DNA of 40,452 nucleotides from an uncultured Campylobacter sp. (GCA_946221035.1 CAMIME010000017.1:1-40452); one strand, 5' to 3'; numbered from the stretch's first letter, positions 7,365-14,926 are shown. Numbers and translations: made by a program. Notes: generated from the letters alone by a model not told the origin.

Positions 7365-8727
7365 CGCCTGAATCCTTGGAGATCTTCTGGGTGAGGTAGA
7401 GCGCCTCCACCGCCAGTTCGATCGCGCTCGCGCGCTCGCCTTCGGTTGCAGCGTCGAAGGCCCGGGCGATGTCGTCGTACAGCGAGCCCTGAAGCTGCGG
7501 TAGTCCATCCAGGAACTCTTTCGCGGTGACGTTCTCGCCGGTGGTGATGAACGTGGAGCCGTCGAGGGCCTCGATGAGCTCGGCGAAGTCGAGCCCCTTG
7601 ATCCGGTTGCGCACGGATTGTGCCACCGCGTTGCGCAACAGGTACTCGAGGATGTCCCACTCGCGGCCCTCTTCGCCGTGCTCGAACTCCACCTTGCCGC
7701 CGAGCACGTCGACGGCGGCCTCGAGGTCCACCAGGCGCGCGACAGGCTCTTCGCCACTGATGGCGGCGCGGCGCGCGGCCGATGCCGCCACCGTCTCGGC
7801 GCCCGCGATGGCGAAGCGGGCTGAGACGCCAGCGCGCTGGTTCACCGCGTCGGATTCGCGCAGCAGGCGCGTGAAGCGGGCCAGCGCCTCCATGATCGTG
7901 TCCGGCACGGTGGCGGTGAGCTGCGACTCCTGCGCGATGACGCGGATTTCGTCGTCGAGCTCGATGGGGTAGTGGGTGCGTACCTCGGCACCGAAGCGGT
8001 CCTTGAGCGGGGTGATGATGCGCCCGCGGTTCGTGTAATCCTCCGGGTTCGCGCTGGCCACCACCAGCACGTCCAGCGGCAGGCGCAGCATGTAGCCGCG
8101 GATCTGGATGTCGGCCTCCTCCATCACGTTCAGCATGGCCACCTGGATGCGCTCGGCCAGATCGGGCAGCTCGTTGATCGCCACAATGCCGCGGTTCGAG
8201 CGCGGGATCAGGCCGTAGTGGATGGTCTCCGGGTCGCCCAGGCGGCGGCCCTCTGCCACGCGCATCGGGTCGACGTCGCCGATGAGGTCCGCCACCGACG
8301 TATCCGGCGTGGCCAGCTTTTCGGAATAGCGGGCTGCGCGCGGGATCCACTCGATGGGCAGCGCGTCGCCCTCGTGTGCAATTCGGTCCTTCGTCGCGTC
8401 CAGGATCGGGTTGAGGGGGTGTTCGCGCAGCTCGGAGCCTGCCACGGCGGGCACGGAGTCGTCGAGAAGCAAAGGCAGCGTGCGAAGCAGGCGGGTCTTG
8501 CCTTGGCCGCGCTCGCCGAGGAGCACGATGTCGTGGCCGGCGATGATGGCGCGCTCGACCTGGGGGAGCACAGTGTGCTCGAGGCCGTGGAGGCCGGGCC
8601 ACGGGTTCTCGCCGGCCTTGAGTTTGGCCAGGAGGTTGTCGCGCAGCTCCTCGCGCACCGTCTTGTAGGTGTATCCGGCGGCCTTCAGCTCGCCGAGGGT
8701 TGAGGGTCGAGGTTGCGCTTCAGTCAT
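7342..8727 (-). CDS. AAA+ ATPase, magnesium-chelatase ChlI / MoxR type
   Basis: A 461-residue ATPase that should act with the VWA protein encoded directly downstream. Walker A is GERGQGKT (71-78). Other AAA+ features are the GDVDPMR region, INELPDLAERIQVAMLNVMEEADIQIRG (Walker B and pre-sensor loop) and VVASANPEDYTNRGRIITPLKDRFG (sensor 1 and arginine region). There is no membrane segment. Known of the family: subunit I of magnesium chelatase and related RavA/MoxR proteins form hexamers that drive a VWA partner. No bacteriochlorophyll or cobalamin genes are nearby, so a chelatase role is doubtful and protein or metal-site maturation is more likely. TACCCT (8735-8740, minus strand) lies 7 bases before the ATG, so the transcript is probably leaderless. 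Confidence 0.9.
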   Translation of the reverse strand: MTEAQPRPSTLGELKAAGYTYKTVREELRDNLLAKLKAGENPWPGLHGLEHTVLPQVERAIIAGHDIVLLGERGQGKTRLLRTLPLLLDDSVPAVAGSELREHPLNPILDATKDRIAHEGDALPIEWIPRAARYSEKLATPDTSVADLIGDVDPMRVAEGRRLGDPETIHYGLIPRSNRGIVAINELPDLAERIQVAMLNVMEEADIQIRGYMLRLPLDVLVVASANPEDYTNRGRIITPLKDRFGAEVRTHYPIELDDEIRVIAQESQLTATVPDTIMEALARFTRLLRESDAVNQRAGVSARFAIAGAETVAASAARRAAISGEEPVARLVDLEAAVDVLGGKVEFEHGEEGREWDILEYLLRNAVAQSVRNRIKGLDFAELIEALDGSTFITTGENVTAKEFLDGLPQLQGSLYDDIARAFDAATEGERASAIELAVEALYLTQKISKDSGDGETIYG

Positions 8728-8734
8728 GCGGGCC

Positions 8735-8740
8735 AGGGTA
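8735..8740 (-). promoter_or_regulatory. -10 element of the AAA+ ATPase / VWA operon
   Basis: TACCCT on the minus strand, 7 bases before ATG 8727, with no ribosome binding site between. It fits the leaderless pattern seen across the window. Confidence 0.45.
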
Positions 8741-8815
8741 CGCGGGGTTGTGCGGAGTGGGTACCCGCGAATCGCGCGTAGTAGCCTGGCAGCGAAAAGG
8801 GAGGAGTGCTAGTCG

Positions 8816-9088
8816 ATGGAGTACGAAAAGTTCACTAGTCGGCAAGACACCGACGGCGGCGAAGATTTCGTGGCCCGTTTCAGGATGCAAGACCCCATCG
8901 ACGATGACTTCGAGTTTGAGCCGGTAGACATCGGGCTCAAACCCGACGAGTTCGAAGAGGAACCCATGCCGCAATCCGCAAAGGAAGGTGGCGCAGGGGA
9001 GAGCATTGTGCAGAAGCTCCTGATGGCTGAGCCAACGGATGCGGAGTTTGAGCCGGTTCACTTCGAACTCAAGGTGCCCGAGTTTTAA
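8816..9088 (+). CDS. Small acidic protein with internal duplication, function unknown
   Basis: A 90-residue acidic protein that I do not recognise. It begins after a strong GGGAGGAG site (8799-8806), 9 bases before ATG 8816, so it is well supported as a gene. It consists of two related halves. Residues 19-46 (VARFRMQDPIDDD, then FEFEPVDIGLK, then EF) and residues 65-90 (VQKLLMAEPTDAE, then FEPVHFELK, then EF) share the pattern hydrophobic-x-K/R-x-x-M-x-D/E-P-x-D-x-x-FEPV-x-x-x-LK-x-x-EF. A Gln/Ser/Gly-rich linker joins them. There are no cysteines, signal peptide or membrane helix. It is divergent from the AAA+/VWA operon and 19 bases before a phosphatase gene. It could be a binding partner or a decoy-type regulator, but this is a guess. 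Confidence 0.75.
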   Translation: MEYEKFTSRQDTDGGEDFVARFRMQDPIDDDFEFEPVDIGLKPDEFEEEPMPQSAKEGGAGESIVQKLLMAEPTDAEFEPVHFELKVPEF

Positions 9089-9107
9089 CCGCAGTTAGAA
9101 CCGTCCG

Positions 9108-9650
9108 ATGACCACCATCTACCTCATCCGCCACGGCGAAACCCCGACGACGGGCAAAATCCTCCCCGGACGCGCGCCGGGGCTGCACCTTTCGGAACGG
9201 GGGCGCGGGCAAGCCGAGGCCGTCGTCAAGCAACTCGCTCGCGTCGACGCGGTGTACGCCTCGCCGCTCGAGCGGGCGCGGGAGACCGCTGCGCCCACCT
9301 GCGAACGCTTCCAAAAAGAGCTTTTGCTTGACGACGGCCTCCTAGAAGCCGATTTCGGCACATGGACCGGCAAGTCCTTGACAGACCTATCGAAATTGCC
9401 GGAGTGGCAGGTGGTGCAGAAGCGGCCGTCCGAGTTTCGTTTCCCGGGCGGCGAATCCTTCGTGGAAATGCAGCAGCGGGTGGTGGGGAGCCTACGCGCG
9501 ATCGCGGCGCGGCACCCGGGTGAGGCGGTGGCCTGCTTCACCCACGCGGACCCGATCAAGGCCGCGCTGGCCCACTTCACGGGGCGCGGGTGGGGCGCGT
9601 TCCAAACGATCCCGGTGGAGCCGTGCTCAATCTCGGAGCTCGAGCTGTGA
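9108..9650 (+). CDS. Histidine phosphatase (phosphoglycerate-mutase-like, MSMEG_4193 type)
   Basis: A 180-residue member of the histidine phosphatase superfamily. The catalytic RHGE motif is at 8-11 (His9 would carry the phosphate), ASPLERARET provides the second arginine, Glu-rich LLEADFGTWTGK follows, and THADPIK provides the second histidine. It is coupled to the next gene by a 4-base GTGA overlap. This pairing of a phosphomutase-like protein with an SCO1664-family protein is typical of actinobacteria. In many genomes a DUF3090 gene lies between or beside them; none is seen here. The substrate is unknown. Confidence 0.88.
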   Translation: MTTIYLIRHGETPTTGKILPGRAPGLHLSERGRGQAEAVVKQLARVDAVYASPLERARETAAPTCERFQKELLLDDGLLEADFGTWTGKSLTDLSKLPEWQVVQKRPSEFRFPGGESFVEMQQRVVGSLRAIAARHPGEAVACFTHADPIKAALAHFTGRGWGAFQTIPVEPCSISELEL

Positions 9651-10351
9651 ACGAGGTACTTCAACAGGGCGAGGTCGGTTTCGTGGGCCAGATCGCGGAG
9701 TCCTCGAACCTCACCGTGCTCGTGGACCTCACACTCGGCGAGGAGTATTGCTGGGGCATTTTCAAACCCGAGGCGGGGGAGCGCTACCTCCACGACTTCG
9801 AGCCGGGGCTGTGGAAGCGGGAGCGTGCCGCGTACCTGCTCAGCGAATGGTTGGGCTGGCAGGTGGTGCCGCCCACGGTGGTGCGCGAAATCGAGCCGCT
9901 CGGCATCGGGTCGCTGCAGTACTACGTGGACAACGACGGCTCCCACTACTTCCCCCTGTACGAGACCCGCGCCGACCTGCACCCCCAGTTTCTGCGCATG
10001 GCGGTGTTCGACCTGCTGGTGAACAACACGGACCGCAAATCGGGCCATGTCCTGCTCGCGTCCTCGCAGGACGCCAACCAGGAGGACCACGTGTGGGGCA
10101 TCGACCAGGGCTTATGCTTCCATCAGGATCCGAAGCTGCGCACCGTGATCTGGGATTTCGCGCACCAAACGATCCCTGACGCGCTGGTCGCGGCGGTTGA
10201 GCCGCTCGTGGAAGAGGTCCCCGCGGAGGTGGCCGAGCTGCTCGCGCCCGAAGAGGTGGCCGCGCTCAAAGCCCGCGCGTCGCGGATCGTGCGCCTGCCG
10301 TGGCTGCCGGAGCCGCAGTCCGAGTTCCCGTACCCCTGGCCGCTCGTGTGA
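9647..10351 (+). CDS. SCO1664-family protein (PI3/4-kinase-like fold)
   Basis: A 234-residue cytoplasmic protein of the actinobacterial SCO1664 family, which is distantly related to phosphatidylinositol 3/4-kinase-like and HipA-like folds. Visible signatures are WGIFKPEAGERYLHDFE (nucleotide-binding lysine region), RMAVFDLLVNNTDRKSGHVL (catalytic-loop-like D...N..R) and WGIDQGLCFH (metal-binding DQG, like DFG). These support a kinase-like enzyme, but the substrate is unknown. The start GTG 9647 overlaps the phosphatase stop (GTGA) and has GGAG at 9635-9638; the longer in-frame ATG at 9590 lies inside the phosphatase gene. Translational coupling suggests that the phosphatase and this protein act on the same molecule. 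Confidence 0.85.
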   Translation: MNEVLQQGEVGFVGQIAESSNLTVLVDLTLGEEYCWGIFKPEAGERYLHDFEPGLWKRERAAYLLSEWLGWQVVPPTVVREIEPLGIGSLQYYVDNDGSHYFPLYETRADLHPQFLRMAVFDLLVNNTDRKSGHVLLASSQDANQEDHVWGIDQGLCFHQDPKLRTVIWDFAHQTIPDALVAAVEPLVEEVPAEVAELLAPEEVAALKARASRIVRLPWLPEPQSEFPYPWPLV

Positions 10352-10354
10352 CCC

Positions 10355-10900
10355 CTATCGCGCCGGGTAGCGCACGAGGAGGTCCTCGCCGACCACGGCG
10401 CCGTCGTTGAGCTTTGCCTTACTTATCGACGCACCTCCGGCCCCCAAACCCATAATGTGCTCCACGTCGTCCCCGTGGGCGAGGAGGTGGTCGGCAATGA
10501 TGCGTCGGTGGCAGCGCCACCACACCGCCTCGGAACACATGATCGCGGTCGGTTGCTGTACTGCGAGGTCGCGCAGCTCGGCCAGCGCGGCGGCGAACTC
10601 CTCACCCAGCGCGTGGTCGGCGTAGTTGTGGAAGCTGCGGTTTTGCCAGTTGGCGTTGACCTCGAACGGCACGGTCTTAGACACGTTGCGCCGCCCCGCC
10701 AGCCCCTCGTTCTTCCCGTAGGCGATGCCGCGCTCTGGGAGGTGCTGGGTGAGGTAATCGTCATTGAACCACGGGTACTTGCGCGAACCGGTCAGCTTGC
10801 GCGCGTCGACGATCGCCTCGACCCCGGCTGCCTCGAGCATGCGCGCAAACTCATCGAACTCGAGGTTGGAGTGGCCGACGGTGAAGATACGCATGCGCAT
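10355..10900 (-). CDS. DUF488 family protein
   Basis: A 181-residue protein of the DUF488 family. The N-terminal IFTVGHSNLEFDEFARMLE and VEAIVDARKL stretches and the CSEAVWWRCHRRIIADHL segment are family signatures. The function is not established; the conserved Cys and His-Arg suggest a nuclease- or redox-like active site. The start ATG 10900 follows AAGG with 7-base spacing; a second ATG lies two codons later. It ends 3 bases from the convergent SCO1664-type gene, and starts 14 bases after the HNH gene on the same strand, so it is probably cotranscribed with it. Near the C-terminus the sequence Gly-Gly-Ala-Ser-Ile-Ser-Lys is encoded by a copy of the dispersed motif (10421-10431), including an ATA codon. 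A 19-base stretch there is identical to one in the VWA gene. Confidence 0.88.
   Translation of the reverse strand: MRMRIFTVGHSNLEFDEFARMLEAAGVEAIVDARKLTGSRKYPWFNDDYLTQHLPERGIAYGKNEGLAGRRNVSKTVPFEVNANWQNRSFHNYADHALGEEFAAALAELRDLAVQQPTAIMCSEAVWWRCHRRIIADHLLAHGDDVEHIMGLGAGGASISKAKLNDGAVVGEDLLVRYPAR
10421..10431 (-). repeat. Dispersed motif, AGT variant, copy in DUF488 gene
   Basis: CGTCGATAAGT on the minus strand, read Ala-Ser-Ile-Ser with codon ATA. It lies in a 19-base block identical to the VWA gene copy. Confidence 0.65.
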
Positions 10901-10914
10901 CACCGTACCTTCGC

Positions 10915-12447
10915 CTAGCTTGGAGGCGGCCATTCATCCTGTGGTGGGGAATGCCCCGGCGGGTAGAAAGCGGGATCCCGATGTGCACCCCTGGCGCACT
11001 CGCACCTGCCCTTCGCTGCGAACACGCGACTGACCGCCGAATGCCTCGCGGGGACGGACTCGTTGAATTTCAAGGGGTCACTGGGGCGTTTTCGATACCC
11101 TGACCTGCCGGTTTGCGGGTCGAAATCCATGTACCCCTTGTTGTGTGACCCATCGCGCCGGTCGTTGTTGCACCGGTGGTGCTCCCGGCACAGCCCGGTG
11201 AGGTTCTCGATGTCTGTTGACCCGCCCCTGATCCAGGCCAGGATGTGGTGCGCCTCGCACTCCGACATGGGGACGGTGCACCCCAGCCAGGAGCACACGC
11301 CCTGCACGGCGAACATCGCGATGCGCTGCTCAACTGAGGCAAGGCGGTTCGTTCGCCCCATCCACAGCGGAACGTTTGTCACCCCGTCCACTTGGAGGAT
11401 GAAGTCGGTGGTGCCGTCCATTCCCAAGCGGACCAGGTCGAAGCAGTCGACCTCGATACCGGTGTTGGTGTCGTAGAGCATGGCGGCGTCGCCGTCGGCG
11501 AGATCGTCCAACGTCACTGCAACTACGACGGATGCTGCACCACCATTGGCCTTCTGGCTCTCCTGCTCGTGCCGCTTGAAAATCGCCATGAACTGGTCGT
11601 AGCGCCGCTGGGCAGGGGTGCGCTGATCCGCCTCTCCCTGACACTCCTCCGGCAGATTCGAGTTCGGCGCGAGCCCCTTGTCCGCGTGGGCTTTGATTAG
11701 CGCTCCGTCACCCGCCGGTGCGTCGATGAAGAACCGTACCGTGCCGTCGGCGTTGCGCTTCCCCACGGAAAGGCCACGCTTCTCGTAGCCCGCGTTCGGG
11801 TTCGATCGCGGTGCGTGTTTCCGGTTCGCCTCGTTGACTTCCTTGCGCACGAACAGCCGTAGGTCCTCCGGGCTGCGGAACAGAGCCTCCTCCATCGCCC
11901 GGGCGTGGATACGTGTCCGTTCGCACGCGGCGGCCGAAAGCAGCTTGTCTAGCTCCCGGCGGATGATGTCTTGCTTCTCCGCGCTCACCCGGGCGGAATT
12001 CTTCCGGGCGTCCTCCTGTTGTTTGCGCTGCTCCTCCTGCGGCGGCGCACCGTCCTGCGGAGGTGTTTCCTCGTGTTCCCCGGGCATGAAGAGGTCGTCC
12101 GGGGCGTTGGAGGCGGAGTCGTCGTCGAGCGGAGGCTCTGGTGGGGGAGCGAAGAGGAGGCGGCCGCGCTCGAGGCGGTTGTAGGCCTCGCTCTTGGAGA
12201 GGTCGAGGCGCTGCTGCAGGTACGCGTTGGCGTAATTGGCACCGACGATTCGGCCGGCGTCGTCACGCTCAGCGATGTAGGCGAACGCGGCGTCGATGGT
12301 GGCCTTCTTCTTGAACTGCTCCTCGAGGCGTTCCATGTCGCGCCGCACATCTTCGAGCGCCAAACTGGAGGGGTCCGAGAATAGCTCGCTCAACGTGTGA
12401 AGTGCTGCGGCAATTGAGTCAACGCACTGCGTAATCTGCTGGTTCAT
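10915..12447 (-). CDS. HNH endonuclease domain protein (DUF222 type)
   Basis: A 510-residue protein of the actinobacterial DUF222-HNH class. The N-terminal half is helical, with a charged Glu/Gln/Lys-rich stretch (about 125-170) likely to be coiled coil. The HNH domain is at about 383-435: CSWLGC, then EAHHILAWIRGGSTDIENLTGLCREHHRCNNDRR, holding the Asp/Glu-His-His core and paired zinc-type cysteines. These proteins are found in many copies in actinobacteria and the role is unsettled; DNA nicking or cleavage is expected. ATG 12447 follows AAAGGAGG, one of the strongest ribosome binding sites here; an upstream ATG at 12483 is rejected for that reason. A LexA-like palindrome lies in its promoter. 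No inverted repeats or transposase suggest mobility. Confidence 0.88.
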   Translation of the reverse strand: MNQQITQCVDSIAAALHTLSELFSDPSSLALEDVRRDMERLEEQFKKKATIDAAFAYIAERDDAGRIVGANYANAYLQQRLDLSKSEAYNRLERGRLLFAPPPEPPLDDDSASNAPDDLFMPGEHEETPPQDGAPPQEEQRKQQEDARKNSARVSAEKQDIIRRELDKLLSAAACERTRIHARAMEEALFRSPEDLRLFVRKEVNEANRKHAPRSNPNAGYEKRGLSVGKRNADGTVRFFIDAPAGDGALIKAHADKGLAPNSNLPEECQGEADQRTPAQRRYDQFMAIFKRHEQESQKANGGAASVVVAVTLDDLADGDAAMLYDTNTGIEVDCFDLVRLGMDGTTDFILQVDGVTNVPLWMGRTNRLASVEQRIAMFAVQGVCSWLGCTVPMSECEAHHILAWIRGGSTDIENLTGLCREHHRCNNDRRDGSHNKGYMDFDPQTGRSGYRKRPSDPLKFNESVPARHSAVSRVFAAKGRCECARGAHRDPAFYPPGHSPPQDEWPPPS

Positions 12448-12509
12448 GGCCCCTCCTTTCTTGGAATGGCCACAATCTAACACCCCCCTCAGACACGACT
12501 TTTCAGTTA

Positions 12510-12525
12510 TAGAACATCAGTTCTA
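12510..12525. promoter_or_regulatory. LexA-like palindrome in the HNH endonuclease promoter
   Basis: TAGAAC and GTTCTA are separated by four bases. It matches the actinobacterial SOS box core GAAC-N4-GTTC; the outer bases differ (TA...TA instead of TCG...CGA). On the minus strand it overlaps a TATAAC hexamer (12507-12512), about 60 bases before the start, a position that suits repression. Confidence 0.45.
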
Positions 12526-12548
12526 ATAAAGGTCCTTCACCTGCAACG

Positions 12549-13664
12549 TTAGAGTATTTCGACCTTCTCAATTCGGCCGATGCGAAGCGCCCCCATCGGC
12601 ATGGACGCATCGGTTTGAAAGTGCACGTTTCCCGGGGCGACGGTGAGCCTTACCCGCTGGCCCACGAGCGTCTCCCACTCCGTGCCGTTGATGTGGGAGT
12701 AGCCGAGCTGGCTCTTCTCCCTCATGCCAAGCGACACCGCATCCGTGTCTCGCGTATACACCTCCCCCGCGTGGCGGTAGTCGGTGAATTCCTGAGGCGT
12801 GTCGAGCTCGAGCAGAATGTACTCGCTGTTCGGGTCTTCACTGTTGGGCATGCCCTCGGGCCGCAGTTCCGCGCCGGTTTTCTTCACCACATTGCCTTGG
12901 ACCACAACCTCGGGGCCATCCACCTGGTTGGGGTTGTCGTCCTCGGGCAAGAACACCGTCTGCTGGCCGGCGTCGAGCGCGGAGCGGTCCTCAACCGGCG
13001 TCCACGTGATCAGCAGGTGCAGCGGCAAAGAATCGGTCAAGCGCGCAGGGCTAGGCTGCGAAACCGACGCGAACTGCGCCCCGTCCACATCGCACCACGT
13101 CGACTCGCCCTCGCCCCTCCCGCTGGACCCCGTGACCTGGTAGAGCCCCCGCCCGAGCTGCGACGCCTCCACCGCCGCCCTGAACCCGCCGGCGCCGGCC
13201 GCACCCATTGTCAACGCCTGCATCGAGTGCTCGAGCGCGCCACCGTCGGTAGTCAACACCAGCACCCGCGCGTACCTGCCCTGGCCCGGATCGGTGCCCC
13301 ACGAGCTCAACAGCAGCTCAGGATTCCCGCCACCGTTGACCTCCGCCAGGGCGTACTCGTACTTGCCCTCGGGCGTGAACTCCACCTCGACGCCCGCCGG
13401 GTTCGCGCCACTGAAGTCGTACGCGGCGGGGTCTGCCAGCACCGACGCGTACTCGCCTTGCCAATCCACACCATCGGGGGAATCCGCAAAATCCGTCGGG
13501 GCCGCGGGTGCCCCAACCTCCGTGGTCACCACCTCACCGGAGTCGGGATCCACCCACGCCGTGGCGGTCACGACCACCGTCTCGCCGCCAGGAGCGCACC
13601 CTGCCAACACCACACCACACGCCGCCGCGCACGCGAGCGCGGGGACAACCCGTAGACGTTTCAT
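12549..13664 (-). CDS. Lipoprotein of unknown function
   Basis: A 371-residue exported lipoprotein. The signal sequence is MKRLRVVPALACAAACGVVLAGC, with lipobox LAGC. The mature part begins with a flexible Gly/Thr/Val region and includes EYALAEVNGGGNPELLLSSWG, which resembles the start of FG-GAP or VCBS-like proteins, then a region ending in a small OB- or beta-rich domain (YILLELDTPQEF to VGQRVRLTVAPGN). I do not recognise the family. ATG 13664 is supported by TATCTT (13672-13677, minus strand) 7 bases upstream, which gives a leaderless message, and by the signal peptide. Its start is only 19 bases from that of the divergent DUF429 gene, so each promoter lies inside the other gene. Confidence 0.8.
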   Translation of the reverse strand: MKRLRVVPALACAAACGVVLAGCAPGGETVVVTATAWVDPDSGEVVTTEVGAPAAPTDFADSPDGVDWQGEYASVLADPAAYDFSGANPAGVEVEFTPEGKYEYALAEVNGGGNPELLLSSWGTDPGQGRYARVLVLTTDGGALEHSMQALTMGAAGAGGFRAAVEASQLGRGLYQVTGSSGRGEGESTWCDVDGAQFASVSQPSPARLTDSLPLHLLITWTPVEDRSALDAGQQTVFLPEDDNPNQVDGPEVVVQGNVVKKTGAELRPEGMPNSEDPNSEYILLELDTPQEFTDYRHAGEVYTRDTDAVSLGMREKSQLGYSHINGTEWETLVGQRVRLTVAPGNVHFQTDASMPMGALRIGRIEKVEIL

Positions 13665-13671
13665 AGATGTC

Positions 13672-13677
13672 AAGATA
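13672..13677 (-). promoter_or_regulatory. -10 element of the lipoprotein gene (leaderless)
   Basis: TATCTT on the minus strand, 7 bases before ATG 13664. It lies in the 19-base gap to the divergent DUF429 gene. Confidence 0.45.
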
Positions 13678-13683
13678 GGCCAC

Positions 13684-14424
13684 ATGTACTGCTCCGGCAT
13701 CGACCTCGCCGCCGCACCCGCCAACACCGGCGCAGCCACGCTCGAGGTGACGCCGCGCGGGCTTTCGCTTATCGACGTCACCTCCGGCGCTTCCGACACC
13801 GACATCACTGCGCGCATTTCCAATTCCGACGTGACAGGCCTTGACGTGCCGCTGGGGTGGCCGCGGGCGTTCCGGAGGTTCGTCGAGAAGCATGCTGCTA
13901 GGGTGCTCGAGGCGCGTGAGGTGGGGCCCAGCGAGCGGCGCGAGCTTGCGAACCGTTACACCGACCTGCGCGTGCGCGAGATGGTGGGAGCGGTGCCGCT
14001 GCCGGTTGCGGCGGAGCGGATCGCGTATCCGGCAATGCGGTGGGCTGGAATCGAGGCACAGCTTCGGACGATGCTTCCGCCGGGGGCATTGGACCGGGCG
14101 GGGTCCGGGAGAATTGCGGAGGTGTATCCGGCAGCCGCGTTGAAGGCTTGGGGGCTGCCACACCGCGGGTACAAGGGCGTTGACTCGCAGGGGCGTGTCG
14201 CGATTGTGGATGGCCTGGCGGATCTTTTCGGCCTGGACTTGGGTGGCCATCGGGTACTTCTGGAGTCCAACGCGGACTGCCTTGACGCGGTGATCGCCGC
14301 AATCGTGGCCTCTGAGATTCGGGCGGGGAGGTGCGTTCCGCCGCCGCAGGAATACTCGGAGTTGGTGGCCGAGGAGGGATGGGTGTGGGTGCCCTATTTG
14401 CCCAGCTCTTTGCGGCGCTCGTAG
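13684..14424 (+). CDS. DUF429 family protein (RNase H-like fold predicted nuclease)
   Basis: A 246-residue protein of the DUF429 family, predicted to have an RNase H-like fold. Typical elements are GIDLAAAP at the start, DVPLGWP, the RYTDLRVRE segment, EVYPAAALKAWGLPHRGYKG and the acidic SNADCLDAVIAAIVA near the end. The reaction is unknown; conserved acids suggest a nuclease. ATG 13684 matches the family start. A longer open frame reaching back to 13294 runs antisense through the lipoprotein gene and is rejected. The gene overlaps the end of the convergent DUF1707 gene by 31 bases. It contains a dispersed-motif copy (13767-13777). Confidence 0.85.
   Translation: MYCSGIDLAAAPANTGAATLEVTPRGLSLIDVTSGASDTDITARISNSDVTGLDVPLGWPRAFRRFVEKHAARVLEAREVGPSERRELANRYTDLRVREMVGAVPLPVAAERIAYPAMRWAGIEAQLRTMLPPGALDRAGSGRIAEVYPAAALKAWGLPHRGYKGVDSQGRVAIVDGLADLFGLDLGGHRVLLESNADCLDAVIAAIVASEIRAGRCVPPPQEYSELVAEEGWVWVPYLPSSLRRS
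13767..13777 (-). repeat. Dispersed motif CGTCGATAMGC, copy in DUF429 gene
   Basis: CGTCGATAAGC on the minus strand, followed on the plus strand by TCACCTCCGG: the same flank as the copies at 6063 and 10421 with one extra base. Host codons read Leu-Ile-Asp-Val. Confidence 0.65.
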
Positions 14425-14918
14425 GCGATCTTAAGACGCTTGGCGCGCTCCTTGCGTTCCTTCTCCTGGATCTCCTGGAGCACGTCGTCTTCCTCGTCCG
14501 AGATGTCGAACACGGTGTACCACATCACCATGACAAGGCCCATGACCGGCCACACCATCCACGCGTTATCGAGGTCGAAGCCGAATTCCAAGATGAAGAA
14601 CGTGGCTGCACTGAGGACGCCGGTGATGACTTGCGCGGTATCCATCTTCCGCTTGGCAGTGAGCTTCTCGGCCAGCTCCGATTCAGAAGGCACGGCAGGC
14701 AAAGCAGGTGCTGCGGGCGCATTGGGGGAGTGGGGTTCGTCCGGGAGGTCGTCGAAGAGCGCTGACAGTTCCCCGCGCGTCTTGGCGACGGCGGCCCGGG
14801 CGGTTCGCTCTTCGAACTCGTGTATGTCCAGGTAGCCGTCAGCAAACTGGGTGCCAAGGCGGTCCAGGGCGTCGGTTCGGTCAGCGTCGCCGACGCGGGT
14901 GCGATCAAACTCAGACAT
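14394..14918 (-). CDS. DUF1707 (SHOCT-like) and two-helix membrane protein
   Basis: A 174-residue protein. The N-terminal DUF1707 domain (RVGDADRTDALDRLGTQFADGYLDIHEFEERTARA, about 6-55) is a short helical actinobacterial domain related to SHOCT. A Pro/Ala linker follows, then two membrane helices (about 97-135) and a Glu/Lys/Arg-rich cytoplasmic tail that may form a coiled coil. The function is unknown; DUF1707 proteins are generally thought to be regulatory or oligomerising. TATACT (14927-14932) lies 8 bases before ATG 14918, so translation is probably leaderless and the much longer upstream open frame is not used. Confidence 0.85.
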   Translation of the reverse strand: MSEFDRTRVGDADRTDALDRLGTQFADGYLDIHEFEERTARAAVAKTRGELSALFDDLPDEPHSPNAPAAPALPAVPSESELAEKLTAKRKMDTAQVITGVLSAATFFILEFGFDLDNAWMVWPVMGLVMVMWYTVFDISDEEDDVLQEIQEKERKERAKRLKIAYERRKELGK

Positions 14919-14926
14919 CGGTGCCG

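Noticed and set aside
5292..7394. 700-codon open frame on the plus strand
   Set aside because: It starts inside the protease gene and runs antisense to the VWA gene; it is a composition artefact with no recognisable domain.
7365..7757. N-terminal extension of the VWA protein
   Set aside because: The extra residues are out-of-frame translation of the AAA+ gene; the family start MAKRF lies at 7364.
7342..8727. Magnesium chelatase for chlorophyll or cobalamin synthesis
   Set aside because: No tetrapyrrole pathway gene is nearby, and the two-gene AAA+/VWA arrangement occurs in non-photosynthetic actinobacteria without that pathway context.
10915..12447. HNH gene as part of an intron, intein or mobile element
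   Set aside because: No host-gene interruption, terminal repeats, target duplication or transposase was seen; DUF222-HNH genes are common single genes in actinobacteria.
12615..13655. 346-codon open frame on the plus strand
   Set aside because: It is antisense to the lipoprotein gene, which has a clear lipobox and promoter; the antisense product is Arg/His-rich nonsense.
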